DNA of 64,000 nt from Methanosarcina horonobensis HB-1 = JCM 15518 (GCF_000970285.1 NZ_CP009516.1:3451036-3515035); one strand, 5' to 3'; positions 18,089 to 27,513 are shown, counted from the stretch's first letter. Numbers and translations: made by a program. Notes: generated by a model not told the origin, from the letters alone.

Positions 18089-18255
18089 CACTAAGGTTAG
18101 TTCTTGTTTACATTTTTCCATATAAGGGTATGAATACAAAAAGTAAAGAGTAAAAAAAGTTTAGAATAAAAATGTAGGTGTTATGAAAAAAATGTAAAGA
18201 TGTAAGAAATGAATCACCCTAGAAGGTGACATAACTGAAAACTAAAACCTATTTT

Positions 18256-20550
18256 ATGATCGCGTTTTCTTTTCTATTAATGAATACAAATATTGTTGCA
18301 GCGGATACGATTACTGTTGATAGCAGCGGAGAAGGAGATTATACCTCTGTACAGCAAGCTGTAAACAACTCTGTCGATGGAGATACAATACTCGTAAATA
18401 AAGGAGTTTACGTAGAAAACGTAGACGTAGATAAGAAGTTAACAATAATCTCAAAGTCGGGAAATCCGGAAGATACAATCGTTCAAGCTCTTAGTCCAGG
18501 TGATCACATCTTTCATGTAACTGCGAACAATGTGACCATCAAAGGTTTTAGTTTGATAAATTCCAGTTCAGGAAGTGGAATTTATCTGGACAGTGTGCAG
18601 TATAACACTATTGCAAACAACCATTTACAAGCTAATGAGATAGGAATACATCTCTGGCATGCTAACAACAATATACTGATCAATAACACAGTATCAGACA
18701 ATAACTGGGCAGGAATCCGATTATCCCCAAACGACAGTGAGCTTGCCAGCAACAATACGCTTATTAATAACACGATGGTTAATAACACATATAATTTTGC
18801 GATTGATACTGTGTATATAAATGCGAGTATGCAAAACAATATCGATACTACCAATACTGTAAATGGGAAACCTATCTATTATCTTGTAAACGTTTCGAAT
18901 ATTACTTTAAATTCGGCCTCAAATGCTGGGGCTATTTATTGTATCAACTGCCAGAATATGTCAATAAAAAATCAGATTCTCCAAAATAACATCCAGAGTG
19001 TTTTTTTACATAATACAAGCGATTCAAGGTATGACAGCAATATCCTATCAAATAACTATGTCGGAATCATTCTGGTTAACTCGGATAATAACACTGGGTT
19101 GAATAATATTGCAGTTAATAATATTGTTGGCATTGCGATAGTTGCATCCACTGATAATTATTTAAGCAACAATATGGCAAATTTTAATGGTGTTGGATTT
19201 GAGATTATAGATTCGGATAACACTGAACTGAACAACAACACTGCAAATAATAATAAAGCTAATGGTATAGCTTTAAGTTCTTCTACCAAAAATCAGCTAA
19301 ACGAAAATATTGCAAATCACAATAATGACGGAATCAAGTTATTCAATTGCAGTAACAGCTTGCTAAACAATAATATTGCAAATTCAAACAGGTATGCAGG
19401 TATTGATCTAGGGAGCTCAAGAGACAACATTCTAACTGATAATATTGCAAATTCAAACAGGGAACATGGCTTTGAACTTGCTGGCTCAGATAACAACACT
19501 TTGAGAGGTAATATTGGGAATTCAGATATGGATCATTTACCAGATGATTCACCTAATCGTACTTCTAAGAATGAGACTAAAAATCAGGATATAAAAAATA
19601 AATCTTTCATTGATTCTACAATTTCTGTAATTATATCCTGGATACATCCCAATAATTTTTCGGATAATGTTGACAATAATCCAATAAATAGCCTTTCTGA
19701 CAATTTCAGCAATAATTCGATAAGTAATTTTCTCGATAATATTAGCGAGGATTCAATCGATGTCTACGTACACCCAGGAGACTCGATCCAGCAGGCAATA
19801 GACAATTCAAGCTCCGGCGATATTATTGCCGTTTATCCGGGATTATATAAGGAAAATTTGATTGTGAACAAATCTCTCATCATAATTTCAAAGCCTGGAG
19901 AATCAACTGAGACTATAATTCAGGCTGCAGATCCGAAAGATGATATATTCTATGTAGCTGCTGACAATGTAACAATTTGCGGGTTTAATGTGATAGGAAC
20001 AGACCAGGCAGGCATATGTTATACCGGATCTTGTGGCATTATCGCTGGCAATAAACTGGTTTCTGACAAATACGGAATTTACCTGAAAAAAGCCGAGAAC
20101 ATCACAGTTGAAAACAATAATGCATCTCAAAATGGGCGTGGAATTTACTTGAGAGACTCCAGTCGAAATATCGTGAAAAATAATGAGGTGAGTCATAATT
20201 GGCTCCATGAGGAGGAGTATAGAAACGGTATCCTTCTTAGAAATTCAAATAACAACAAGCTAACAGGTAATAATGTATCGAGAAATTGGGATGGTATACG
20301 CCTCGAAAATTCTTCAAACAATGAACTGAGCAAAAATGCAGTTATAGATGACTATTTCTGCATTAGTCTTGAAGATTCAAATAATAACAAACTTCTTGAC
20401 AATACTATCAAATCAATCGGGTATTCATTTGAAATCACGCTGGGGAAATCTCATAATAATACTTTACAAGGTAACAGTGCAGGCTTTATGACTGAAGTTA
20501 AAGTATCGTCTGGCCCTGAGAGCACAAATAATACACTTGAAGGTAAGTGA
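18256..20550 (+). CDS. Secreted beta-helix repeat surface protein
   Basis: This 764-residue Asn-rich extracellular protein has two right-handed parallel beta-helix (NosD/CASH-type) domains. Each starts with the same cap: GDYTSVQQAVNNSVDGDTIL early on and GDSIQQAIDNSSSGDIIAVY near residue 510. Between and after them run coils of about 22 residues of the kind NxxSxNxxGIxLxxSxNNxL. Proteins like this are common on Methanosarcina surfaces. The start is uncertain: from the ATG at 18256 the signal peptide lacks basic residues, while a CTG at 18235 (frame open, preceded by GGTGA five bases away) would add KTKTYF before the hydrophobic run and give a standard signal peptide. No C-terminal membrane anchor is visible. 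Confidence 0.8.
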   Translation: MIAFSFLLMNTNIVAADTITVDSSGEGDYTSVQQAVNNSVDGDTILVNKGVYVENVDVDKKLTIISKSGNPEDTIVQALSPGDHIFHVTANNVTIKGFSLINSSSGSGIYLDSVQYNTIANNHLQANEIGIHLWHANNNILINNTVSDNNWAGIRLSPNDSELASNNTLINNTMVNNTYNFAIDTVYINASMQNNIDTTNTVNGKPIYYLVNVSNITLNSASNAGAIYCINCQNMSIKNQILQNNIQSVFLHNTSDSRYDSNILSNNYVGIILVNSDNNTGLNNIAVNNIVGIAIVASTDNYLSNNMANFNGVGFEIIDSDNTELNNNTANNNKANGIALSSSTKNQLNENIANHNNDGIKLFNCSNSLLNNNIANSNRYAGIDLGSSRDNILTDNIANSNREHGFELAGSDNNTLRGNIGNSDMDHLPDDSPNRTSKNETKNQDIKNKSFIDSTISVIISWIHPNNFSDNVDNNPINSLSDNFSNNSISNFLDNISEDSIDVYVHPGDSIQQAIDNSSSGDIIAVYPGLYKENLIVNKSLIIISKPGESTETIIQAADPKDDIFYVAADNVTICGFNVIGTDQAGICYTGSCGIIAGNKLVSDKYGIYLKKAENITVENNNASQNGRGIYLRDSSRNIVKNNEVSHNWLHEEEYRNGILLRNSNNNKLTGNNVSRNWDGIRLENSSNNELSKNAVIDDYFCISLEDSNNNKLLDNTIKSIGYSFEITLGKSHNNTLQGNSAGFMTEVKVSSGPESTNNTLEGK

Positions 20551-21015
20551 CATATTAGAAGATAAAGTAGCCAATTTTTATTAGATGTTACAATTGAACC
20601 GAGTTTCTGCAGGTATTTTTAAAACAGTATTTTCACAAAATCCTCCTATCAATCGTGTTATTTTTCATATATTTTTATCCAAATTGATTATTTGAACTTC
20701 CATTATATCTTCTATAAAGCTGTTTGCTGATTTATTCCATTTTGAATAGGTTGAATATTTACCATTGTTATTTATTTTTTAGTATAATTTTGGATTTAAA
20801 AGTCTGATTTCACCAAATGTTTGAATATTTGGCCAAGGCGGTAATTTCTTTGATTATTGTACATATGCTCTTGTGAAATAGCTTCCAGTTAGAAGAATAT
20901 ACTCAAATTCAGATTCTTTGAGAAATTTTTGCGTTCTTTTCAGTGTATTATTTATCTTCACCGGATCGAGAAAACCCGAAAAATCTTAAATACACATACA
21001 TACACAGATAATATT
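20551..21015. other. Spacer with the second copy of the intergenic repeat
   Basis: No gene is seen. Bases 20711-20850 are copy 2 of the repeat also present at 17141-17275. Just upstream of the antitoxin gene, CTTAAATA about 30 bases before its ATG is a plausible TATA box. Confidence 0.45.
20711..20850. repeat. Diverged intergenic repeat, copy 2
   Basis: Aligns by eye with 17141-17275, same orientation, with scattered substitutions and small indels. Because both copies follow surface or respiratory genes and contain no reading frame, they may be remnants of a duplicated spacer or a non-coding element. Confidence 0.45.
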
Positions 21016-21234
21016 ATGCCAACAAGAACGATCAGCATAAGCGATGAAGCCTACGAAAAGCTCAAAAGCCTCAAAACCTCAGAAAAAGACAGCTTCTCGG
21101 ATGTGATCCTTAAGTACTATCCTAAAAAAAGAAAGCTCTCGGAAGTGCTCTCAGAAATAGGCCCTAACCCTGAACTTGCTGATGCAATCGAAAAAACTTC
21201 CAGAGACATGAGAGCGTATTCAATTAATCCATAG
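21016..21234 (+). CDS. VapB-type antitoxin, toxin partner missing
   Basis: This 72-residue protein starts [19 protein letters not shown], the ribbon-helix-helix N-terminus of the archaeal VapB antitoxins of the UPF0330/DUF217 kind, followed by the typical [19 protein letters not shown] linker. Such antitoxins normally sit just before a PIN-domain VapC RNase gene. Nothing PIN-like follows here: the next 300 bases have no gene. It is therefore an orphan antitoxin, or one that acts on a toxin elsewhere. The ATG at 21016 starts right at the conserved fold; the longer reading from 20929 adds unrelated residues. Confidence 0.8.
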   Translation: MPTRTISISDEAYEKLKSLKTSEKDSFSDVILKYYPKKRKLSEVLSEIGPNPELADAIEKTSRDMRAYSINP

Positions 21235-21533
21235 ATTCAACAACATTTTATTACGACGAGATAGCTATTAGAGGTAATCATTAAAAGAAGTGCTGGGACT
21301 TGAGATTAAAATTTATTAACAAGCAATTAAGAAAACCGTTTATAGTATCCATATGAATTCTAAGCAGGCTCTAAATGTCTTAGATAAATTGGCTGTTCAG
21401 TAAAAGCGGTTCTTGCAATTGGTTTTCTGTTCTGCTTTTTTTGAATTTATGACACTTCCTTCTCGCAGACAGTCTAATATCCCACCCTAAACCTAAATAC
21501 CTGACAGCCTCATATTCCAATCAAGTGCAATCT

Positions 21534-21759
21534 ATGAGTTGTAGAAAGCATATCATTATTGACCTGACATTCTTGCAGGCAAGCCTTGTAATCAAAGACA
21601 CGCACCTGGCTAGTAGAGTTTAGCAACGAGTTACTGGCTAAGGACTGGCCTGAATCTGGAATCCTGCGGAATTATCCAGGCCTCACACATGAAGATATTC
21701 AGGCTTGCCTGAGTTACGCAAGTGATTTGCTCAAATCAGAAAATACTTCTTCAAGTTAG
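21534..21759 (+). pseudogene. Decayed DUF433 antitoxin-like gene, copy 1
   Basis: In three different frames this stretch gives the DUF433 (PF04255) pattern: an N-terminal strand ending IIID, then DILAGKPVIK, LAKDWPE, NYPGLTHEDIQACLSYASDLL. One base is lost before the ILAGKP block, one gained after it, and another change brings a TAG stop before the middle. It is clearly a relic of a small antitoxin gene whose usual partner is a DUF5615 PIN-like toxin, not seen here. A second relic of the same family is at 22594. Confidence 0.75.
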
Positions 21760-21931
21760 TTATTTAAGTTTGAGACTTGTTAACATATGGTCAAAGTCAT
21801 ATGATATATAAACAGAAACCTTTTTTCAATTATGTTGTACAATCTTGAGAAAATAAGTGCTAGAGAAAAACAGCATACTGAATCAAGTATATATATTTTT
21901 AAAATATACCTGTTATATCCTGGTGACAAGT

Positions 21932-22192
21932 ATGACTGAAGCCGTATTAAATCTAGACGAACACACTAGCCGGATTCTGAATATCATCAAGGAGCAGTAT
22001 AACCTGAAAGACCAGAGTGAAGCTATTAACTTAATGGCTCTCCAATATGAAGAAAAGATACTTGAACGTCCTTATAGTCCTGAATTTATAAAGGAAATGC
22101 AGGAAATAATGGCGGAAGATCATATACACATTCCTGATGGTATGAGTTTAATAGAATACATTGATAGTTTGCCGGATGAAGACGACAAATGA
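21932..22192 (+). CDS. Antitoxin of a RelBE-type module
   Basis: This 86-residue acidic protein, starting TEAVLNLDEHTSRILNIIKE, overlaps the next gene by four bases, the classic antitoxin-toxin arrangement. The N-terminal part looks like a ribbon-helix-helix DNA-binding unit and the acidic C-terminus (EYIDSLPDEDD) would cover the toxin. The family resembles the DUF2683-type antitoxins found in Methanosarcina. GGTGAC stands just before the ATG at 21932, which is why the longer reading from 21857 is rejected. It probably represses its own promoter. Confidence 0.8.
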   Translation: MTEAVLNLDEHTSRILNIIKEQYNLKDQSEAINLMALQYEEKILERPYSPEFIKEMQEIMAEDHIHIPDGMSLIEYIDSLPDEDDK

Positions 22193-22461
22193 GTGAAGAT
22201 AGATACCATCTGGATATCTCACCAAATTTAATAAAAGAACTTGAAAAGTTAAAGAAAAAGAATCGTGTACTACTGATTGCAATTAATAAGAAATCTGAAG
22301 AAATTCGTGTTGATCCACATCGGTATAAGAATCTCAACTATCCACTAAACAACCTGAAACGTGTACACATTGGTACGCATTTTGTACTGCTTTTCTCTGT
22401 TAATGAAGAAACAAAGACAGTAACATTAGAAAAGATTGCTCATCACGATGATGCATATTAA
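22189..22461 (+). CDS. RelE/YafQ-type mRNA interferase toxin
   Basis: This 90-residue basic protein has the RelE superfamily layout: an N-terminal helix pair rich in Lys (IKELEKLKKKNR), a central basic strand with DPHRYKNLNYPL, then HIGTHFVLLFSV and a C-terminal TVTLEKIAHHDDAY. The final His-Asp-Tyr pattern is typical of the ribosome-dependent RNases of this group. It overlaps the antitoxin gene by four bases. The exact subfamily is inferred. Confidence 0.82.
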   Translation: MSEDRYHLDISPNLIKELEKLKKKNRVLLIAINKKSEEIRVDPHRYKNLNYPLNNLKRVHIGTHFVLLFSVNEETKTVTLEKIAHHDDAY

Positions 22462-22593
22462 CATCAGACTTGTACTTTGAGCTTTCGCTGAAAAACACTG
22501 ATGATCTTAGCTTTTTTAGAGTCTCCTTGATCAGTCGATTTTCATTGGTTTATATATTTACCTTGGAGGCTCAGATTCTAATCAGGTACGATC

Positions 22594-22799
22594 ATGACCT
22601 GGAAAGAGCGCATTATTATCGATCCTGAAAAATCCTTGCCGGAAAGCCCGTAATCAAAGGCACACGCCTTGCAGTCGAGTTCATCATCGACCTGCTGGCT
22701 AAGGACTGGCCTGAATCGGAAATTTTACAGGACTATCCGGGCCTTACTCATTAAGATATTTAGACATGTTTGAGCTGTGCAAGTGATTTATGTGATCCT
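22594..22799 (+). pseudogene. Decayed DUF433 antitoxin-like gene, copy 2
   Basis: From the ATG at 22594 it reads TWKERIIIDPE and then shifts frame by two extra A bases; the other frame continues ILAGKPVIKGTRLAVEFIID and LLAKDWPE. A GAA-to-TAA change creates a stop after GLTH and another stop follows. The sequence matches copy 1 (21534-21759) in most codons, so the two relics come from one family that was present at least twice around the RelBE module. Confidence 0.75.
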
Positions 22800-22804
22800 T
22801 CAAC

Positions 22805-23191
22805 TTATTTTTGAACCTTTTCTACATACTCAGCTATATAAGATGCAAAAATATCAAAATCTTCAAGGTTTTCAACAAGATACTTTTCAATTATGTCCAA
22901 GTCAATCTTTTCATAGATGTGAACTAGAAAATTTCTGAAACCTGCTGCAGCTGAGAGTTTTTCTGCAAAATCTTTAGGGATTATATCATGCTTTCCGAGA
23001 ATCAAGAAAACACTTCTATAGTCCTCAGGTCTTTCAAATCCTTCTTTTGAAATGATTATTTCCCCGATATCTATGGCACATTCTATAGCAAGCTGAAAGT
23101 TCCTCTCAATTGCGGATCGCACTTCATAATTTTCTTCAATGTTGACGCTTTCTGGATCAATTGATTTCAAGTAGTTTACCGGAACCTGCAT
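22805..23191 (-). CDS. hepT: HepT-type HEPN ribonuclease toxin
   Basis: This 128-residue all-helical protein is of the HEPN (DUF86, HepT) family. The catalytic RX4HXY motif is present as RNFLVHIY near residue 97. In the known HEPN/MNT systems this protein is an RNase that the partner nucleotidyltransferase inactivates by AMPylating the Tyr of that motif. Its partner gene lies just upstream on the same strand, 39 bases away. The gene ends at a TAA that abuts the DUF433 relic. Confidence 0.88.
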   Translation of the reverse strand: MQVPVNYLKSIDPESVNIEENYEVRSAIERNFQLAIECAIDIGEIIISKEGFERPEDYRSVFLILGKHDIIPKDFAEKLSAAAGFRNFLVHIYEKIDLDIIEKYLVENLEDFDIFASYIAEYVEKVQK

Positions 23192-23230
23192 GAAATTTAA
23201 CTTTCTGATAATTCTATCAACTGCGGATAT

Positions 23231-23677
23231 TCAAAATCCCCCCTTATCTTGAATTCTTTCTAAAAAAACTTTGTTAAGGAGGTTTTCGTGATACTTTCTA
23301 TCCAGATATCGTGACATTATCTCCTGCTCTACACCAATCTTGAAATCCTCGTCTCTAACAAATACCGGGATATTGGGCTTTATAATTTCAAAATTAATAA
23401 CAGTGAATGCATCGTTCATTACAACAAGATCAATTCTATCTGTTTTAAGAAGACTTGCAAGCTCTGCTGTTAGTTCCAGGCGCTTTTCTATCCTTTCTCT
23501 TTTTGTAAGCCTGATCGAAAGATAAATACCAACATCAATATCACTCAAAGGCCCCATGTGATCTTCGGCTGTTGAGCCAAAGAGGTATGCAAGCTCCACG
23601 TGCTCTTGAGATCTAAAAAACTCTGCAAGTCTGGATATCAGAGTTTCTTTTTCCAGCTTATAAATCTCAGGGATCAT
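23231..23677 (-). CDS. mntA: MntA-type nucleotidyltransferase antitoxin
   Basis: This 148-residue minimal nucleotidyltransferase has the GSX10DXD motif intact: Gly-Ser-Thr-Ala at about 34, then Asp-Ile-Asp at about 46, followed by a third acidic strand DRIDLVVMND. MNT proteins of this group neutralise the HepT RNase by AMPylating it. The pair is transcribed on the minus strand with the antitoxin first, opposite to the other toxin-antitoxin genes of the cluster. Confidence 0.88.
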   Translation of the reverse strand: MIPEIYKLEKETLISRLAEFFRSQEHVELAYLFGSTAEDHMGPLSDIDVGIYLSIRLTKRERIEKRLELTAELASLLKTDRIDLVVMNDAFTVINFEIIKPNIPVFVRDEDFKIGVEQEIMSRYLDRKYHENLLNKVFLERIQDKGGF

Positions 23678-23959
23678 TTCATTGTTCTCTATGTCTTATT
23701 CTTTCAAATATATTCTGTCATATGTTATCTCACATATGACAGACCTGTAAGGGTGAGTTCCTTCATACTTTATCTCCTTTAAAGTTAGGTTTGTACGTTA
23801 TCTTCTTCCAGATCCCAATTTTTAATATAAATTGATATATAAATAATGAATTTAATCTGTATATTAGTATAAATTATGGCAGTTACACGCAATAACCATC
23901 GGTTTAGGGGCTTCCTGTCTTGAATCGATTGGTTAGCAATTGTCTGGGGAGGGTCACCT

Positions 23960-25634
23960 GTGAAAGTCAAGCTTATCGGAGATTGTCTCAGCAAGTTAAT
24001 AAGTGCTGCACTGGTTGTTGCTTTACTTCTGGTTTCTGCAGGAGTTGCGAGTGCAGAGGTTATTTATGTTGAGCCCGGAGCTTCAATTCAGGCTGCAGTA
24101 AATAACTCTACAACCGGGGATTTTGTTATTGTGAAAGCCGGGGACTACGAGGAAAATATCGTTGCCAATGTCTCGGGGGTAACGGTCACTTCGGAACCTG
24201 AAAACCCTGCCGGCGTTTTTATCAGAGCAAGAGACGAAAATTCCAGTGTATTTCAGGTTAAGGCTGATAATGTAACTATCAGCGGTTTTAATATAACCGG
24301 GTCAGGAGACTTTTTCAGCACCTCCGGAGCTGCTAGCTTTAGAAATTCTATTAACACCGGAAACTCAGGCGAGCCGGATGTGACTGAAGGACAGGAGGCA
24401 GGAAATACTTATGGGCCCGGGTCAGGAGAGATCTTTATCTCGAGATCGAACGGGTTTGACTGCCCTCAGGCAGGAATCTGTCTTGATCAGGTTGAAAACT
24501 GCACAATTGAGAGGAACTATATTTTTGAAAACCAGTACGGAGTTTACCTTCAGAATTCAATAAACAGTACACTCTCTAACAATACTTGTTTCCGAAACGG
24601 TGTCTGGATTGATGAAGGATGCAGTAAGAACACAGTGAAAAACAATTCCATTGAAGAAGGGAATTTTATTCTTGGTGCACACTGCTGGGACAATGTAATA
24701 TTCCAGAACCGGCTTTCAAATGGCGGAGGAATAGGAATTGCCTGCTGCGGAGGAGGAAATCTCGTTTCGGACAATGATATTGTAAACTGCAGTACAGGAA
24801 TTGATATTTATGACACTCAGGGGAGGACTGTCCTCAGTGATAACCGGATTAAGGACTGCGATTATGGAATTTACCTGATTTTGGTCTTTGACTCCAGAGT
24901 ATACAATAACACAATTTCGAACAGCAACAGAGGTGTCTTTTTGAGAGAAAACAGCCAGAGTAATGAACTGTTCAACAACACGATAACTTCCAGTAACGAA
25001 TCCGGAATCTATTTACTTGACTACAGTACTGACAACCGTATCTATAATAATTACTTTAACAACACTTTAAATGTGAAGGCTGAAAACAGTGAAGGAAACA
25101 TATGGAACACTACAAAAACCTCTGGACAGAATATAGTGGAGGGCCCATATCTGGGCGGCAATTTCTGGGCTGACCTTAATGGGACAGGATTTTCTCAGAC
25201 TACTGAAGATTCGGATTCGGATGGGATTTGTGACCTCCCTTACAATATTAACGGAAGCGATTTTGACTATCTTCCGCTTGCTAAACCTCCTGTTCAGCCT
25301 GAAGATGATCAACTCCTGCTCATCGAATATCAAATCACTACAAATGAATCATACCAGGGCAACCCTGCGATCTACAATGACTGGATAGTATGGCAGGATA
25401 AACGCAATGGAAATCAGGATATCTACATGTACGATCTTTCCACTAAAAAAGAAAACTCAGATCACTACCAGTGAATCAGATAAGGAATATCCTGCAATCT
25501 ACGGAGACAGAATTGTGCTGGTAGACTATCGAAATCTTTCCTTCTTTTGGGAAGAGCTGTCAGACAAGAGCTGGCGGAGTCACTTTCTAGTGAGTCACTT
25601 TATAATGAGTCACTTTATAATAATTGAATTTTAA
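23960..25634 (+). pseudogene. Beta-helix surface protein gene, frameshifted and truncated
   Basis: From 23960 a signal peptide (LISAALVVALLLVSAGVASA) leads into a beta-helix of NosD/CASH repeats, with EPGASIQAAVNNSTTGDFVI as the cap, then a DSDSDGICDLPYNI calcium-binding-like stretch. Then begins a TolB-like propeller repeat (NPAIYNDWIVWQDKRNGNQD). At about 25452 one extra A after AAAAAAG shifts the frame and the original frame stops at 25474. The other frame continues the next propeller repeat (EYPAIYGDRIV, VDYRN) for about 25 codons, then ends in unrelated sequence. Relatives have many more propeller repeats, so the 3' part was lost. GGAGGGTCACCTGTG precedes the start. Confidence 0.75.
25576..25620. 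repeat. Three tandem copies of a 15-bp repeat
   Basis: GAGTCACTTTATAAT-like units occur three times head to tail (the first reads GAGTCACTTTCTAGT). They lie at the 3' border of the broken beta-helix gene and may mark the deletion junction that removed its end. Confidence 0.65.
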
Positions 25635-25681
25635 ACGCAGTTTCCAGGTATTTTATTTATTCTTAATACTCTTTCTTCTCT

Positions 25682-25804
25682 TTACTCTTCTTTACTCTTG
25701 AAATATTCTTTTTGAAGGGCAATTCTCAGGCAGAACCCCAGTCCCCCATAAAGAATTACGAATCCGAAAACTAACATAGCAATGCTGCCTGTTGAGAGCA
25801 TCAT
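25682..25804 (-). CDS. Small membrane subunit beside NSS transporter (MetS-like)
   Basis: Two bases after the transporter stop, a reading frame begins ATGATG, with AGGAGGT placed inside the last transporter codons. It codes for 40 residues: a single transmembrane helix (SIAMLVFGFVILYGGLGFCL) and a short charged tail ending KSKEE. This size, the Y/W-GGL motif in the helix and the position match the small subunit MetS described for the bacterial methionine/alanine importer MetPS of the same transporter family. It is easily missed because of its length. Function as a transporter subunit is inferred from position and pattern. Confidence 0.7.
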   Translation of the reverse strand: MMLSTGSIAMLVFGFVILYGGLGFCLRIALQKEYFKSKEE

Positions 25805-25805
25805 T

Positions 25806-27272
25806 TTACTCTACCTCCTTTCTTATAAAGGGCATGAGGAAAGATATCATGATTCCCAGGACGATTACTCCTGCTCCGACCATTAAGGCTGCAGGGTCAT
25901 AACCTTCGTAAGGTACAGCAAGGTTTGAAAGGGTTTCTTTGTAGATAATGTATAACAGGACAGCAGGGGTAATTATTTTTACGCAGATATCCCACCAGAT
26001 TCCTGCCCTGATATCAGAGTAAGTATTGGCCCATTCCCTTATTTTATCTGCACCATAAATCCAGCCAATTGCTACGGCTTCGAGGACACCTACCAGGATC
26101 AATCCGTAAGTATTGATAAAGTGGTCTATGATATCAAGCCAGTAAATTCCTGCCTTTGTTGCATAGATAAGGCTGAAAAGCAATTCCAGACCTATAGTGA
26201 TATCTACGGCTTTGCTTCTTCTCATTTCAAACTTGTCCATTACTGCCGAAGCAAAGGCTTCCACAAGAGAGATCAGGGAAGTCAGCGCAGCAATAGCGAT
26301 GCTCATAAAAAAAGCGACTGCTGTAAGTACTTTTAATCCGGGAAGCATATTAAGGGCTTCTGGCAGTACTACAAAGGTAAGGCCTATGCTCTGTGCAACT
26401 ACCTCTTCAATTCCGACGCCTTTAGCATAAGCCATATATCCGAGAGTCCCGAAAACCGCAAAACCCATGGTGAAACTAAAAGCTCCGTCTGCTAGGCCGA
26501 CAATGAATGCGTTGTTTATCAGGTCGCTCTTTTTCGGGAGATAACTTGCATAAGCAATCATTATTGCCATCCCAAGGCCCAGACTGTAAAAAGCCTGTCC
26601 ATAGGCTGCCTGCCAGACCTTTACGTCCGTAAGTTTGCTGAAATCCGGTTTCAGGTACCATTCTACTCCGTTAATTGAGCCTTCAAGGGTTACTGCTCTC
26701 AGCACAAGCACAATTAGAAGAATCCAGAGAAGAGGCATGAAGATTTTACTTGACTTTTCAATTCCTGCCTGCACACCTCTCTTTTCTATTATCCAGATAA
26801 TCAGCCACGTTGTCAGCAGCCCTATCAGAACCGGATAGGAGAAACCTCCCAGGTTCCAGGGAGAATCGGAGACATGTAACAGTTCATTATTGAAAAAAGA
26901 TCCGGTATCCAGGCCCCAACCAAGAGTAAACGCTTTCAAAAGATATACAAGACTCCAGCCTGCTATTACGGAGTAATATGTGGTGATAATGAAACTTGCA
27001 ATTACACCCCACCAGCCTATCCATTCAAAACCTTTTTTTGCCCGTTTGAGTGCAACTGGAGCTGAACCCATGAACTTGTTTCCAACACCCAGTTCGAGGA
27101 TAAGAAGGGGAATTCCTGCAGTCAGAAGAGCTACCAGATATGGGATCAGGAAAGCTCCGCCTCCGTTTTCATATGCTATGTAGCTGAACCTCCAGATATT
27201 TCCAAGACCGACTGCTGACCCTATTGCTGCAAGAATAAATCCAGTTCTGGTGTTCCAAACTTCTCTTTTCAT
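25806..27272 (-). CDS. Sodium-dependent amino-acid transporter, NSS/SNF family
   Basis: This is a neurotransmitter:sodium symporter family protein (LeuT fold) that imports an amino acid or related solute with Na+. The N-terminus WNTRTGFILAAIGSAVGLGN followed by IWRFSYIAYENGGGAF is the NSS signature, including helix-1 residues that bind Na+ and substrate. The 488-residue protein has about twelve transmembrane segments. The ATG at 27272 is preferred; an in-frame GTG lies three codons earlier. The small MetS-like gene follows it directly, and the pair probably forms one transport system. Confidence 0.92.
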   Translation of the reverse strand: MKREVWNTRTGFILAAIGSAVGLGNIWRFSYIAYENGGGAFLIPYLVALLTAGIPLLILELGVGNKFMGSAPVALKRAKKGFEWIGWWGVIASFIITTYYSVIAGWSLVYLLKAFTLGWGLDTGSFFNNELLHVSDSPWNLGGFSYPVLIGLLTTWLIIWIIEKRGVQAGIEKSSKIFMPLLWILLIVLVLRAVTLEGSINGVEWYLKPDFSKLTDVKVWQAAYGQAFYSLGLGMAIMIAYASYLPKKSDLINNAFIVGLADGAFSFTMGFAVFGTLGYMAYAKGVGIEEVVAQSIGLTFVVLPEALNMLPGLKVLTAVAFFMSIAIAALTSLISLVEAFASAVMDKFEMRRSKAVDITIGLELLFSLIYATKAGIYWLDIIDHFINTYGLILVGVLEAVAIGWIYGADKIREWANTYSDIRAGIWWDICVKIITPAVLLYIIYKETLSNLAVPYEGYDPAALMVGAGVIVLGIMISFLMPFIRKEVE

Positions 27273-27513
27273 GAAAATCACATTCTACAAGCCTTTTTTG
27301 CTTATTACATCCGAAAAGACTCAGGTTAAAACAGGCTAATTCAGGAAGATAACTGCAAACGAATAATTTTGTACAAATAATGCTGATCAAACATTTATAA
27401 TTTTATTATAATTGCTGATCCCAGCCTAGTAAGGACTAGATTAATTTCCTGGACTCTCCTGCCAATAAACTGTAACAAAAAATTCATTTGCAATAAAGTA
27501 CTTTTATAATTAT

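Noticed and set aside
23785-23994. Minus-strand frame overlapping the beta-helix gene start.
   Set aside because: It is antisense to a real signal peptide, lacks a ribosome site and looks like spacer translation.
25576-25620. Tandem 15-bp repeats as a CRISPR-like array.
   Set aside because: Units are directly adjacent with no spacers and no cas genes nearby.
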